Below, piece after piece: positions 1 to 8,132 of a stretch of DNA of 13,140 nucleotides (its first letter is position 1; each line of letters opens with the position of its first letter). The notes under the pieces were generated by a model, which saw only the letters and a list, made by a program, of their open reading frames with translations, searched no databases and had not been told where the DNA came from. The translations under genes were made by a program, and so were the position numbers. Origin of the DNA: Euryarchaeota archaeon UBA550 (GTDB lineage: Archaea; Thermoplasmatota; Poseidoniia; Poseidoniales; Poseidoniaceae); assembly GCA_002506705.1 (NCBI GenBank), contig DAYA01000086.1, positions 1 to 13,140 of the forward strand. The letters are read 5' to 3'.

Positions 1-669
1 CATCAACTCTCCAGCCCATTCAACTGTTAGACCAGCATCTTCGCATGTTTTCCAGCACAACTCCAGCTGCGAGGTAGTGGGAGCATAACATGCTAGCCTT
101 GCCCCGAATTTCATTTTGGGTGTGCACGCTTCGATTGCGGCTTTGTGTGAAGGCATGTCAAGGATTACACAGTCAAATTCCATATCCGGTACGACATCTT
201 CAACCAATCCTTCCAAGTGAGTATGGCTTGGGAATTCCTCAAAGCATTTGCTGGCTCTACCAAGATTTACTAATCCAACACTAGCATGCTCTTCTCTCGG
301 TTCGGCCGTAACCAAATGACCGGAATTGCCCATGACCTTGGCTAAGTGAAGAGATAAGCCTCCGGAGCCCAAACCTGCCTCAAGTACTGTATCACCGGGA
401 CCAACACCCAATTTTGTTATTATGAACCCCGCGTCTTTCGAAGAAATTGTTTGCGCTCTTCTTGCCATTCCAGAAATTAACTCTTGCAATCTTGGCGGCA
501 TTATTGTAAGATATTTTTGACCTACTAAAACCTCATCCCCTACCTTGGTTCCTTCAAGCAGTGTTGCGGTATTGATCACACCCAAGCCCTTGTGCTTGAC
601 CATCTCGTCTAGAACTTCAACCACGTGGATTCGACCTTCATTTTCCATCAGGACCGAATAGTCTGCCAT
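1..669 (-). CDS. trmI: tRNA (adenine-N1)-methyltransferase TrmI, 3' end outside window
   Basis: SAM-dependent enzyme that makes m1A in the T-loop (positions 57/58) of archaeal tRNAs, in the cytoplasm. The reading frame is open from the ATG at 669 to the window edge, giving 223 residues. Archaeal TrmI is about 250 residues, so roughly 30 are missing. Residues 1-60 form the small N-terminal beta domain. RRAQTISSKDAG (70-81) corresponds to the family's R.xQ.IxxKD entry motif. EAGLGSGGLSLHLA (97-110) is SAM-binding motif I, TAEPREEH (121-128) supplies the acidic ribose-binding residue, and VILDMPSH (168-175) matches the catalytic LDxP motif. The usual YPKD is SSKD here. It is divergent from the surface-protein gene and shares an A/T-rich promoter spacer with it. 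Identification is confident; specificity for position 57 versus 58 cannot be read from the sequence. Confidence 0.9.
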   Translation of the reverse strand, partial: MADYSVLMENEGRIHVVEVLDEMVKHKGLGVINTATLLEGTKVGDEVLVGQKYLTIMPPRLQELISGMARRAQTISSKDAGFIITKLGVGPGDTVLEAGLGSGGLSLHLAKVMGNSGHLVTAEPREEHASVGLVNLGRASKCFEEFPSHTHLEGLVEDVVPDMEFDCVILDMPSHKAAIEACTPKMKFGARLACYAPTTSQLELCWKTCEDAGLTVEWAGELM

Positions 670-705
670 GCTTGTGCGAGGGGGAATGTTTGAAGAAAGA
701 TTCGC

Positions 706-717
706 ATAAAAAAATAG
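706..717. promoter_or_regulatory. A/T tract, candidate bidirectional TATA element
   Basis: ATAAAAAAATAG is the only A/T-rich stretch in the 84-bp divergent spacer between trmI and the surface-protein gene. It lies about 40 bp from both start codons. With TFB/TBP spacing of about 26 bp, it would give leaders of about 15 nt in both directions. The promoter role is inferred from position and composition. Confidence 0.45.
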
Positions 718-721
718 CCGT

Positions 722-736
722 ACCCCCGTAGGGGGT
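722..736. repeat. Perfect inverted repeat ACCCCC-GTA-GGGGGT
   Basis: Six-bp G/C arms around a 3-nt spacer, extendable by G-T wobbles. It falls where the transcription start of the downstream (+) gene is expected, so it could be an operator or a 5'-leader hairpin. It is unusual in a locally A/T-rich spacer. Confidence 0.6.
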
Positions 737-753
737 GTTGACATTTAGAGCAC

Positions 754-3700
754 ATGTTCAAATACCATGTTTTTCGAAGGACTCTTATGTCGGCCACACG
801 TAAGACTGCCTATTCCATTGTTGGATTGATGTTAATTAGCATCCTTGCATCATTCGGAGGACTCATTGCAGAAAACCAAAACGCAACTCCTGAATTGAAG
901 GAAGAACCTACAGAATTCCAGGCAAACAGCCCAGGGCACCCTGTTTTTGCTGAATACGTCGGTGCATACTGGTGTGGCCCTTGTAAGACATCCTCGACCA
1001 ACCTTGACAACCTATACGGTACGAATGGAGGCGGTGGAACTCAGTCTGAGGATTTCACTTACATTTCCTTCTGGGAGTCTGCATCAACAGGCTGGCCTTC
1101 TGACTCACCAATCAACCGCAGACAACACATCAATCCATCTGGTTTCCCAACTGTAGTCTTTGGAGATGCTTCTGGCGGTACGTACTACACTGTCGGTGGC
1201 CAATCTTACGACAGTTTCTACCAGAACGGCGGCAATATGAACAACCCTAACGATTACTCAGTTAGCGTTATCCAATCACAAAATGGAAACAACATGGACA
1301 TCGACATCACAGCATCTTACATGGGATCTGGTTCCAAGACTGTCTACATTTACGCAGCAGTAACTGAAGAGACTTCTCCTGAAACTTACAGCGGTGGGTC
1401 ACCAAATCCACACCACGTGTGGAAGAAGTGGTTGCTAAACGGTAACAACAACGGATTTGAATCTGTAACACTGACATCTGGCAGTTCAGTAACAAAGTCT
1501 TGGTCAGTTCCAATCTCAACTGTACGAGCTGGTGGCGGACATTCAGCTGTTGACAACTTCTTGACTGTTGCAGCTTTGCTTGACGGAGACCACACAACTC
1601 ACCGCAACGTTGTATCCGCAGCGGATTCAAACATGGCTCCAACTATCGATGTTGGAGTTCAGTCATTCACTGCAACTAACCCTAGTGCGCCCAGCGGTTA
1701 CATTAACGGAGACGTGTTGAATGTTGAAGCAACCATCGTAAACAATGGAGTAGATGCATACACCGACGGGGGAGATGTCAGATTCTTCTACAAGGCAAAC
1801 AACGTCAAGACCTATGTAGGCTCAACTCAAACTCTAGGCAACTTCGCTTCTGCTGGAGCGACACAGACTTTCAATGGACAGATTGACACTACAAGCCTTC
1901 CATCCTCAGCATACCAAACAACTTTCGGAGTAGAACTCTCCAATTTGGTAGCTGACAAGTCTGGTTCCAATAACGAAGGTACCGAAGTAGTTCCTCACGA
2001 CCTAGTCCCTGTAGCACGCAAAGCACAAGTTATTGGAAACAACCAAATCGAAAGAGGGGATAACTTCCTAATCGAAGCAAAAGCAACTTTCAATGACGGT
2101 GTCGACGTTAACACCTCATTCATTACATTCGATGTGGAAGTATCACCAACTGGAATGGACCAGTGGATTGGCGACGACATGATTGTCGGTGGAGATCAAG
2201 TCTTCCAAGAAGGAACATCTAACGAACACCGCCAGTATCTGGTAAAGCCAAGCATGAACATGGGTGCAGGAGACTATGACATCCGTGTCAGAGCAATCGA
2301 TTCAAGAATGCAAACAAGCGACTGGCAGGTCACAGAAAGAGGATTTACCCTCAAGAACGCAATGCCAGTTATCACCGCAGAACCAGTACCAACAGTCAAG
2401 GTTCAGACTTCGACCAAGGTTTCTGTCATAGACAACATCAACGATGCTGAAACCGACCTTGACCAGTTAGTTATCACAAGTAACAGCCCTAACTTCGTTG
2501 CATGGCACCCTGCAACTGAAGAGATTGAGGTTTACTTCGAGAGCATTAGATTTGTTTCCGGTCAGCCAACAGCATCCGGCATCGAAATCGCAGTCAACGA
2601 CGGAACAGACACCGCATTCGGAACTCTTCTGTTCAACGTTATCGAAAATGGTCAGCCACGATGGGCTGGTGTAGAGAAGCAATATGTGGATGAAGCATCT
2701 TCTGCTTCCACATATCTTCTCCCATACTTGTCGGATACCGATGATAATGGAAACGTTGCAGCGGCAGAAGACTTGATGCTTGCCATCGTCGACAACACCA
2801 ATCCAGACCTGTTGGACATCACCCTTAACGGATTCACTTTGAACTATGCAACGAGCGATGAAGACATCAATGGTGAAACAACAATCACCATTAGAGCGAG
2901 TGACGGTGAGCAATACTCTGACCAAATCATAACTATTGCAATCACGCCTATCAACGATGCTCCAAGACTAGACCTTTCAGAATTTGAGAACATGAGACTG
3001 AAGGTCAACACACAGAAGGTCATCTTCCTGAATGAGATCTTGACAGATGTCGATGGCAACGTCAATGAAGTAACTGTGAGCGCATCTAACTCAGTACCAG
3101 GTGCAGCGAGAGTCAGTTTCCTCGACAACACATTGACTCTAATGTGGGAAACTGCGGGCCTACAAACTGTAACAATCCAAACAGAGGACCGATACGACTC
3201 TAACATCTACACTCTCGTTGTAGACGTTTACGACAGTCTACCTCTACTGGTTGGAGAAGGCCCTGATGCAGATGTAACCGTAAGCGTCAGAGATGTCTAC
3301 GTAGCAGAGGTGCCAGAAGTCACACTATTCTTGAATAAGGACGATGTAACAATCACGTCCTTCTCTTCAACTTGGCAAATGTGTAACCCTGATTATTGTA
3401 TGTATAACGAGGTTTTCGAACACGACATCACAATGAAGAGTGTTGGTTGGACCTTTGACCCTGTCAACGGACAAATCGACGATACAGGAATGGGCCAATT
3501 CCACTACTTAGCACTAAAGACCGTGGTTGCTCAAGCATCAAACGGAGAGAAATTTGAGTTCAAGGGTCCAACTAAGTGGACTGCTACAGATTATGCACCG
3601 GGACCTGACTCAATGACAGAGGAAGAAGTTATCCAACTCATCAAGGATCTCGAAATAGAGATTGATGCCCTAAAGACTCAGATTGATGCCATGGAAGAGG

Positions 3701-4149
3701 GAACAACCGAATACGAATCTGCAGTTTCTCAACTAGACAGCCTAGAGGCAGACAAGGCTGAGGCATGTGAATTCGCAACCTGTGAAGAACAAGCGTCTGG
3801 ACAGACAACCGACGATTCAAGCGAATCGGGACTCGACCTGACAGTTGTCCTAATCGTAATCGGTGTCGTAATCGTAGCACTTCTAGCAGGACTGATGTTC
3901 ATGCGTGGAGGAAACGGCGGCAATGAAGTACAGGTTGTAGATTGGGCAAACCAACTCCCGGCAAATGACGCAGTTGCAAACTCAATGTATGGAGGAGCTC
4001 AAGAGATATTCCAGCAACCGGTTGCCGCTCCGGCGCCTGCTGTGGTACAACAAGTGCCTCCAGGAGCACCTCCACTACCAGAAGGCGGGCTTCCTGCAGG
4101 CTGGACAATGGAGCAGTGGGCGTATTACGGCCACCAGTACCAGCAGTGA
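754..4149 (+). CDS. Large surface-anchored thioredoxin (Omp28-like)/cadherin-like protein
   Basis: Secreted, membrane-anchored protein of 1131 residues. An N-terminal signal or anchor helix spans about 19-38. A thioredoxin-fold domain follows, with redox motif WCGPC (C74, C77) and a cis-Pro-type segment GFPTVVFG (130-137). HHVWKKWLLNG (220-230) resembles the post-thioredoxin region of Omp28-type proteins. Residues 300-410 look like a CARDB/Ig-type beta domain. About 415-830 holds further beta domains, including a cadherin-like repeat ending ITPINDAP (730-737). Cysteine pairs C877/C882 and C1005/C1010 flank a coiled coil at about 954-1003. A transmembrane helix (1029-1049) precedes a Pro/Ala-rich tail ending in GWTMEQWAYYG. 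The role is inferred to be extracytoplasmic disulfide chemistry or surface binding. Start is uncertain: ATG at 787 (residue 12) has AAGGA just upstream and gives a more typical signal peptide. lonB lies 76 bp downstream. Confidence 0.85.
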   Translation: MFKYHVFRRTLMSATRKTAYSIVGLMLISILASFGGLIAENQNATPELKEEPTEFQANSPGHPVFAEYVGAYWCGPCKTSSTNLDNLYGTNGGGGTQSEDFTYISFWESASTGWPSDSPINRRQHINPSGFPTVVFGDASGGTYYTVGGQSYDSFYQNGGNMNNPNDYSVSVIQSQNGNNMDIDITASYMGSGSKTVYIYAAVTEETSPETYSGGSPNPHHVWKKWLLNGNNNGFESVTLTSGSSVTKSWSVPISTVRAGGGHSAVDNFLTVAALLDGDHTTHRNVVSAADSNMAPTIDVGVQSFTATNPSAPSGYINGDVLNVEATIVNNGVDAYTDGGDVRFFYKANNVKTYVGSTQTLGNFASAGATQTFNGQIDTTSLPSSAYQTTFGVELSNLVADKSGSNNEGTEVVPHDLVPVARKAQVIGNNQIERGDNFLIEAKATFNDGVDVNTSFITFDVEVSPTGMDQWIGDDMIVGGDQVFQEGTSNEHRQYLVKPSMNMGAGDYDIRVRAIDSRMQTSDWQVTERGFTLKNAMPVITAEPVPTVKVQTSTKVSVIDNINDAETDLDQLVITSNSPNFVAWHPATEEIEVYFESIRFVSGQPTASGIEIAVNDGTDTAFGTLLFNVIENGQPRWAGVEKQYVDEASSASTYLLPYLSDTDDNGNVAAAEDLMLAIVDNTNPDLLDITLNGFTLNYATSDEDINGETTITIRASDGEQYSDQIITIAITPINDAPRLDLSEFENMRLKVNTQKVIFLNEILTDVDGNVNEVTVSASNSVPGAARVSFLDNTLTLMWETAGLQTVTIQTEDRYDSNIYTLVVDVYDSLPLLVGEGPDADVTVSVRDVYVAEVPEVTLFLNKDDVTITSFSSTWQMCNPDYCMYNEVFEHDITMKSVGWTFDPVNGQIDDTGMGQFHYLALKTVVAQASNGEKFEFKGPTKWTATDYAPGPDSMTEEEVIQLIKDLEIEIDALKTQIDAMEEGTTEYESAVSQLDSLEADKAEACEFATCEEQASGQTTDDSSESGLDLTVVLIVIGVVIVALLAGLMFMRGGNGGNEVQVVDWANQLPANDAVANSMYGGAQEIFQQPVAAPAPAVVQQVPPGAPPLPEGGLPAGWTMEQWAYYGHQYQQ

Positions 4150-4168
4150 ATGCTGCAAAATTAAGCGA

Positions 4169-4189
4169 GCAAACCCCTACGGTGTTTGC
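4169..4189 (+). repeat. Small stem-loop between surface-protein gene and lonB
   Basis: GCAAAC (4169-4174) and GTTTGC (4184-4189) form a 6-bp stem with a 9-nt loop. There is no downstream T-tract, so it is not an obvious terminator. A second 5-bp hairpin, CAGCA/TGCTG at 4141-4155, straddles the preceding stop codon. Confidence 0.35.
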
Positions 4190-4196
4190 CAAACGC

Positions 4197-4219
4197 CTAA
4201 AATGGACTGTGTGTGAGGG
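4197..4219 (+). promoter_or_regulatory. lonB start-deciding signals: TATA-like CTAAAA and Shine-Dalgarno-like GAGGG
   Basis: CTAAAA (4197-4202) is centred about 26 bp before the GTG at 4226, as for a leaderless transcript. GAGGG (4215-4219) ends 6 nt before the same GTG, as for a Shine-Dalgarno site on a readthrough mRNA. Both support the GTG start, but they imply different transcripts. Confidence 0.45.
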
Positions 4220-4225
4220 TATATT

Positions 4226-6277
4226 GTGACCGAAGAGGAAGTTTCCGAAACTACCGCTTCAGACGAGGCAGATTTAGTCTCTGAAGAAGAGGAAGTAATG
4301 GTCACAGTTTGGAGCCCTGAACCATCAGAGACTATCGAATTAAACGACACTCCGGTAGATGAGTGGGTTAGAAGTATCGACTTCAAAACCACTGAGGACG
4401 TACCAATCCCTGAAAGGCTGGTCGACCAAGTAATAGGACAAGAAGCAGGCTCAGTAGTTATTCGTAAAGCTGCTGAACAACGCCGACACATGATGATGAT
4501 TGGCGACCCAGGTACAGGTAAATCGATGCTTGCTAGGTCTATGACAGAACTACTACCCCAGGATAAACTCGAGGACATCCTCTGTTATCCAAATGATGAC
4601 GATGAGAATGAGCCAAGGGTTCGAACAGTTCCCGCAGGCAGAGGAGACAGGATTGTCAAGAGCCAGAAAGAAGCAGTTAGGATTCAAAGAGAAAAGAGTC
4701 AGAAAATGCTGATGATTGGTTTCGTAGCAATCGCATTCCTCCTCGCAGTCGTCGCAATCCAAAGCGGAGATATCTTGACGCTACTATTCGGTATGCTTCT
4801 GCTGATGTTTGGATACATGTTCCTAAGATCTAGAATGGGAGGTGCTGACGAAGCACGCATTCCCAAAGTTCTCGTAAAACACCAAGGACAAGACCCACCA
4901 CCATTTGTTGACGCTACTGGGACGTTATCAGGAAGCCTACTCGGAGATGTAAGACACGACCCGTTCCAAAGTGGTGGAATGGAAACTCCTGCTCATGAGA
5001 GGGTGGAGCCCGGTGCAATACACAGAGCTCACGGCGGAGTCCTCTACATCGATGAAATCAACTTGCTGAGACTAGAAGAGCAACAAGCACTCCTAACTGC
5101 AATGCAAGAGAGAGCATTCCCAATCTCTGGGCGATCCGAAAGGTCCAGCGGTGCTCTGACCAAGACTGAAGCAGTACCTTGCGACTTCGTTCTAATCGCT
5201 GCTGGTAACCTCGATGCAATTCAAGGGATGCATCCTGCTTTGCGAAGTCGTATCCGTGGATATGGTTACGAAGTATACGTCAATTCTCACATGCCGGACA
5301 CAACTGCAAACAGAAGGCGTCTGATCAGATTCATCGCCCAAGAAGTACGAAGAGACCTAGGTACATCGAGAGAGATACCACACTTCGACAGGACCGGTGT
5401 GTCTGTAATCCTTAGAGAAGCACAGAGAAGGGCTGGACGCCGCGGTAAACTTTCCTTGAGACTTCGTGAATTAGGAGGCTTGGTCAGAATTGCTGGTGAC
5501 CTAGCAACAGAGGAAGGCTCAGAATACACAACATCCAGACACGTTCTCGCTGCTAGAAATATTGCTAAGCCATTAGAGCAGCAAGTCGCTGACAGAATGA
5601 TTGAGCGCAGACAAGAGTACTCACTAGTAGTAAACTCTGGAAACCGCATTGGAAGAGTCAACGGGCTTGCTGTACTCGGCGCCGACTCCGGACTATCCGA
5701 TTACAGTGGAATCATGTTACCTGTTGAAGCACTGGTTACCCCATCACTTGGTGGAGGCGGCAAGGTCCTCGCAACTGGTGGTTTGTCTGACCTAGCCAAA
5801 GAAAGCGTCACAAATGTGAGTGCGGTAATCAAGAAACTCACAGGAAAAGATGTCTCAGATTATGACATACACATCCAGTTCGTAGATACACACGGAGTTG
5901 ATGGTGACTCAGCTTCGATTACGATTGCGACCGCTATCATCTCAGCACTGGAAAATATCCCTATTAGACAAGACTTAGCAATGACTGGCAGCCTATCAGT
6001 TCGTGGTGAAGTACTACCAATCGGTGGCGTAACTGCGAAGATCGAATCTGCAGCCAAATCTGGAATCAAGACTGTAATCATTCCAAGGGCCAACGCTCAA
6101 GACGTACTCTTGGACCAACAATGGGAGAAAATCGAGGTTATTCCAGTAGACACTCTCGATGAAGTCATGGAGCATGCACTTCTAGTGGGCGAGATGAAGG
6201 CCAGCCTAGTTGAGAGATTATCTGCAGTCATTGACAGACTAACTCCTGAAATTTCACCTACTGGACAGATTTCTTGA
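4226..6277 (+). CDS. lonB: Archaeal membrane-anchored ATP-dependent protease LonB
   Basis: Hexameric AAA+ protease of the cytoplasmic face of the membrane that unfolds and degrades damaged or regulatory proteins; 683 residues, the normal LonB size. Walker A is GDPGTGKS (93-100) and Walker B is GGVLYIDEIN (270-279). Between them sit two hydrophobic helices (about 160-178 and 182-201), the membrane insert that defines archaeal LonB. A sensor-type region GNLDAIQGMHPALRSR (327-342) follows. The C-terminal peptidase has the Ser-Lys dyad: S562 in GDSAS and K605 in GGVTAKIESA. The 43-residue spacing is typical of LonB. Residues 1-40 form an acidic extension (several E/D runs). The start is GTG with GAGGG 6 nt upstream. 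All key residues are present, so it is probably active. It follows the surface-protein gene in the same direction; co-transcription is possible but unproven. Confidence 0.96.
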   Translation: MTEEEVSETTASDEADLVSEEEEVMVTVWSPEPSETIELNDTPVDEWVRSIDFKTTEDVPIPERLVDQVIGQEAGSVVIRKAAEQRRHMMMIGDPGTGKSMLARSMTELLPQDKLEDILCYPNDDDENEPRVRTVPAGRGDRIVKSQKEAVRIQREKSQKMLMIGFVAIAFLLAVVAIQSGDILTLLFGMLLLMFGYMFLRSRMGGADEARIPKVLVKHQGQDPPPFVDATGTLSGSLLGDVRHDPFQSGGMETPAHERVEPGAIHRAHGGVLYIDEINLLRLEEQQALLTAMQERAFPISGRSERSSGALTKTEAVPCDFVLIAAGNLDAIQGMHPALRSRIRGYGYEVYVNSHMPDTTANRRRLIRFIAQEVRRDLGTSREIPHFDRTGVSVILREAQRRAGRRGKLSLRLRELGGLVRIAGDLATEEGSEYTTSRHVLAARNIAKPLEQQVADRMIERRQEYSLVVNSGNRIGRVNGLAVLGADSGLSDYSGIMLPVEALVTPSLGGGGKVLATGGLSDLAKESVTNVSAVIKKLTGKDVSDYDIHIQFVDTHGVDGDSASITIATAIISALENIPIRQDLAMTGSLSVRGEVLPIGGVTAKIESAAKSGIKTVIIPRANAQDVLLDQQWEKIEVIPVDTLDEVMEHALLVGEMKASLVERLSAVIDRLTPEISPTGQIS

Positions 6278-6300
6278 AACAACAAGTTCTCTAAATCTAA

Positions 6301-6326
6301 ACCCACGCAAAATGTGTTTTTTGGGT
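6301..6326 (+). terminator. Possible terminator after lonB
   Basis: A T6 run at 6317-6322 lies 40 bp past the lonB stop, within a weak 5-bp stem (ACCCA/TGGGT). Archaeal termination often needs only an oligo-T tract, so this is plausible but weak. Confidence 0.35.
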
Positions 6327-6361
6327 GATAACTCAAGTATTGGATATTTCTGTGGCGCAAC

Positions 6362-7783
6362 ATGGGAGAGAATGCCAGCCTTGTTGATAGCCATTCATTT
6401 CACCGTAGAATTGCTACAGCATCGCACGCTGCAATCTTGATGACGGTATTTGTTATATCAATGATATATCTTGAGACAGTTCTCAAACCCTTCTTCATCG
6501 CAATGGGAATTTACTTTGTTCTGAAGCCTGGAGCAGATTGGCTTTCGAAGAATAATTTTCCAGTTCTCCTATCATATCTAACTACACTGCTACTGTTCAT
6601 TCTAATTCTAATTTCAACGGCTTTCTTTGCATGGACTCAGGCATCGAATCTCATAGATGATGAGGACCGTCAAGACGAGTATAATGAAAAGTTAAACAAA
6701 AAATGGAAGGCTCTGAAAAACGCTCCATTAGTCGGACCTGCAATTAAAGAATCCATAAAGGAAGACACTGGAACCGTAGGAGGTGATTTGGAAAGTCTCG
6801 GCATAGGCTCAGGAGGTTCTGCTACAGACTTGATAAGTGCCGTAGTTGCTGAGGTAGGCACATTTGTCACAACCAGCATTACGGTTCTATTCTTCCTCAT
6901 TTTCATCATATTCGAAGCACATCTTCTTCCCGGTAGGATAGAGAGAGCGTGGCCGGATGGTGCTAGCGAGCGGGTTGCAATTATTCAAACCCAAATTGAA
7001 GAGGGCATCAATACATACTTCATCGTAAAAACTGGGTGTGGAATAGGGAGTGCCGTAATTGCTGGAATAATAATGGCGATATACGGAATAGACTTGTGGT
7101 TTGTATGGGCTGTTATGACATTCATTCTGAATTATGTGCCTTATATTGGGTCATTAATTGCTACAATCCCCCCACTAATATTGGGGCTAATTTTGCTAAC
7201 ACCAACTGGTTTATTGACACTGACAATCCTATTGTTGGTTAATCAGCAAGTTTGGGGTAATTACATCGAGACAAAATGGGCAGGTAGAGCACTCGACCTC
7301 TCCCCTGTGGTCTTATTGCTGATTACTGCTTTCTCATTCTGGCTTTGGGGAATCCTAGGAATGATTCTAGCGATTCCTATGTTTGCTATCGTGAAAATCG
7401 TTCTTGAGAATATTGAGGAAACTCGACCAATTGCAATCATGCTATCTGAAAGAGCTCCAACCTTGGAAGAGGCGTGGCAAGATGCGCTGAAAGATGGAAA
7501 TCTGTCTTCTGGAGAGTATCACAAACTCTCCAAGTTGCAAAAGTCCCTTGGAGTATCAGATGAAGAAGTCTCGCGGATTTCCGCAAGATCTGCCGCACAA
7601 ACAATCCTAAAACGCGGTAAAGCGAGGCCTGATGAAGTTGAGTTCATCCTCAGCGCTGTTGCAGAAAGACCAGACTTCAATGACCTTGGAGAAATGATAT
7701 CTAAAGGAAAGGTAGGAAAAACAACTAAATCTAGACTCGAAGATTTAATTGAAATCTTGGAGGAAGAATCTGAAGAAGAATAA
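6362..7783 (+). CDS. AI-2E/PerM-family membrane transporter with C-terminal helical extension
   Basis: Polytopic inner-membrane protein of the AI-2 exporter/PerM superfamily (formerly UPF0118); 473 residues. Characterised relatives export autoinducer-2 or act as Na+(Li+)/H+ antiporters, and the substrate here cannot be inferred. Hydrophobic helices occur near 22-52, 68-92, 165-188, 222-242, 244-280, 283-293 and 312-350. Family landmarks are present: NYVPYIGSLIATIPP (257-271), then GRALDLSPVVLLL (308-320) and FWLWGILGMILAIPM (326-340). Residues 98-160 form the usual soluble loop. About 110 residues after the core (362-473) form a charged, probably cytoplasmic helical extension ending in a glutamate cluster; ordinary family members stop soon after the last helix. 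Its stop codon directly abuts that of the convergent UPF0147 gene. Confidence 0.9.
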   Translation: MGENASLVDSHSFHRRIATASHAAILMTVFVISMIYLETVLKPFFIAMGIYFVLKPGADWLSKNNFPVLLSYLTTLLLFILILISTAFFAWTQASNLIDDEDRQDEYNEKLNKKWKALKNAPLVGPAIKESIKEDTGTVGGDLESLGIGSGGSATDLISAVVAEVGTFVTTSITVLFFLIFIIFEAHLLPGRIERAWPDGASERVAIIQTQIEEGINTYFIVKTGCGIGSAVIAGIIMAIYGIDLWFVWAVMTFILNYVPYIGSLIATIPPLILGLILLTPTGLLTLTILLLVNQQVWGNYIETKWAGRALDLSPVVLLLITAFSFWLWGILGMILAIPMFAIVKIVLENIEETRPIAIMLSERAPTLEEAWQDALKDGNLSSGEYHKLSKLQKSLGVSDEEVSRISARSAAQTILKRGKARPDEVEFILSAVAERPDFNDLGEMISKGKVGKTTKSRLEDLIEILEEESEEE

Positions 7784-8053
7784 TCAGAGAGTTTCTCTGA
7801 GTATCTTTTCAAGTTCGGTGTTAATCATTAGAATAAGGGTACCAAACTCTGGAGGGATGTTTGGATCCTCGTATAATTCCTCAAGTTTCGCTTGAGTAAT
7901 CGCAATTCTGATATCCATTTCTTTCGCTTTATTGAGCAACCATTGCTCACAAGCTTCCTTTGCACCTTTGCGAATATTTCTAGGAACTTTAGGGTCGTCT
8001 ATCTGGTTAATCACAGTGGCAATTTGCCCCAACTTAGTTTCGATATCGGACAT
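7784..8053 (-). CDS. UPF0147 family small helical protein
   Basis: Archaea-specific small protein of unknown function; 89 residues, the usual family length. The signature DPKVPRNIRKGAKEAC (20-35) and the later EDPNIPPEFGTLI (62-74) match the two conserved D-P-x-x-P blocks of UPF0147. The rest is amphipathic helix with no membrane segment or cysteine cluster. An upstream AGGTGTGA element 4 nt before the ATG resembles a Shine-Dalgarno site and supports the start at 8053. The gene is divergent from the prepilin peptidase across a 79-bp spacer and convergent, without gap, with the AI-2E gene. The family assignment comes from these motifs; no function is claimed. Confidence 0.88.
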   Translation of the reverse strand: MSDIETKLGQIATVINQIDDPKVPRNIRKGAKEACEQWLLNKAKEMDIRIAITQAKLEELYEDPNIPPEFGTLILMINTELEKILRETL

Positions 8054-8101
8054 AGTTCACACCTGCACAAAGACCTGCGCACGCCCCTGTCATGAGTGTC
8101 T

Positions 8102-8110
8102 CCTTTAAGG
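8102..8110. promoter_or_regulatory. TATA-like CCTTTAAGG in the UPF0147/prepilin peptidase spacer
   Basis: CCTTTAAGG is almost palindromic and reads CCTTAAAGG on the minus strand. It is centred about 26 bp before the ATG at 8133, which fits a leaderless prepilin peptidase mRNA. In the other direction it would give UPF0147 a leader of about 28 nt containing its AGGTG site. Confidence 0.5.
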
Positions 8111-8132
8111 TGATTGCCGCCATCCGTCAAAC

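Noticed and set aside
90..284. Plus-strand ORF of 64 codons
   Set aside because: It lies wholly inside the minus-strand trmI frame, which carries clear methyltransferase motifs.
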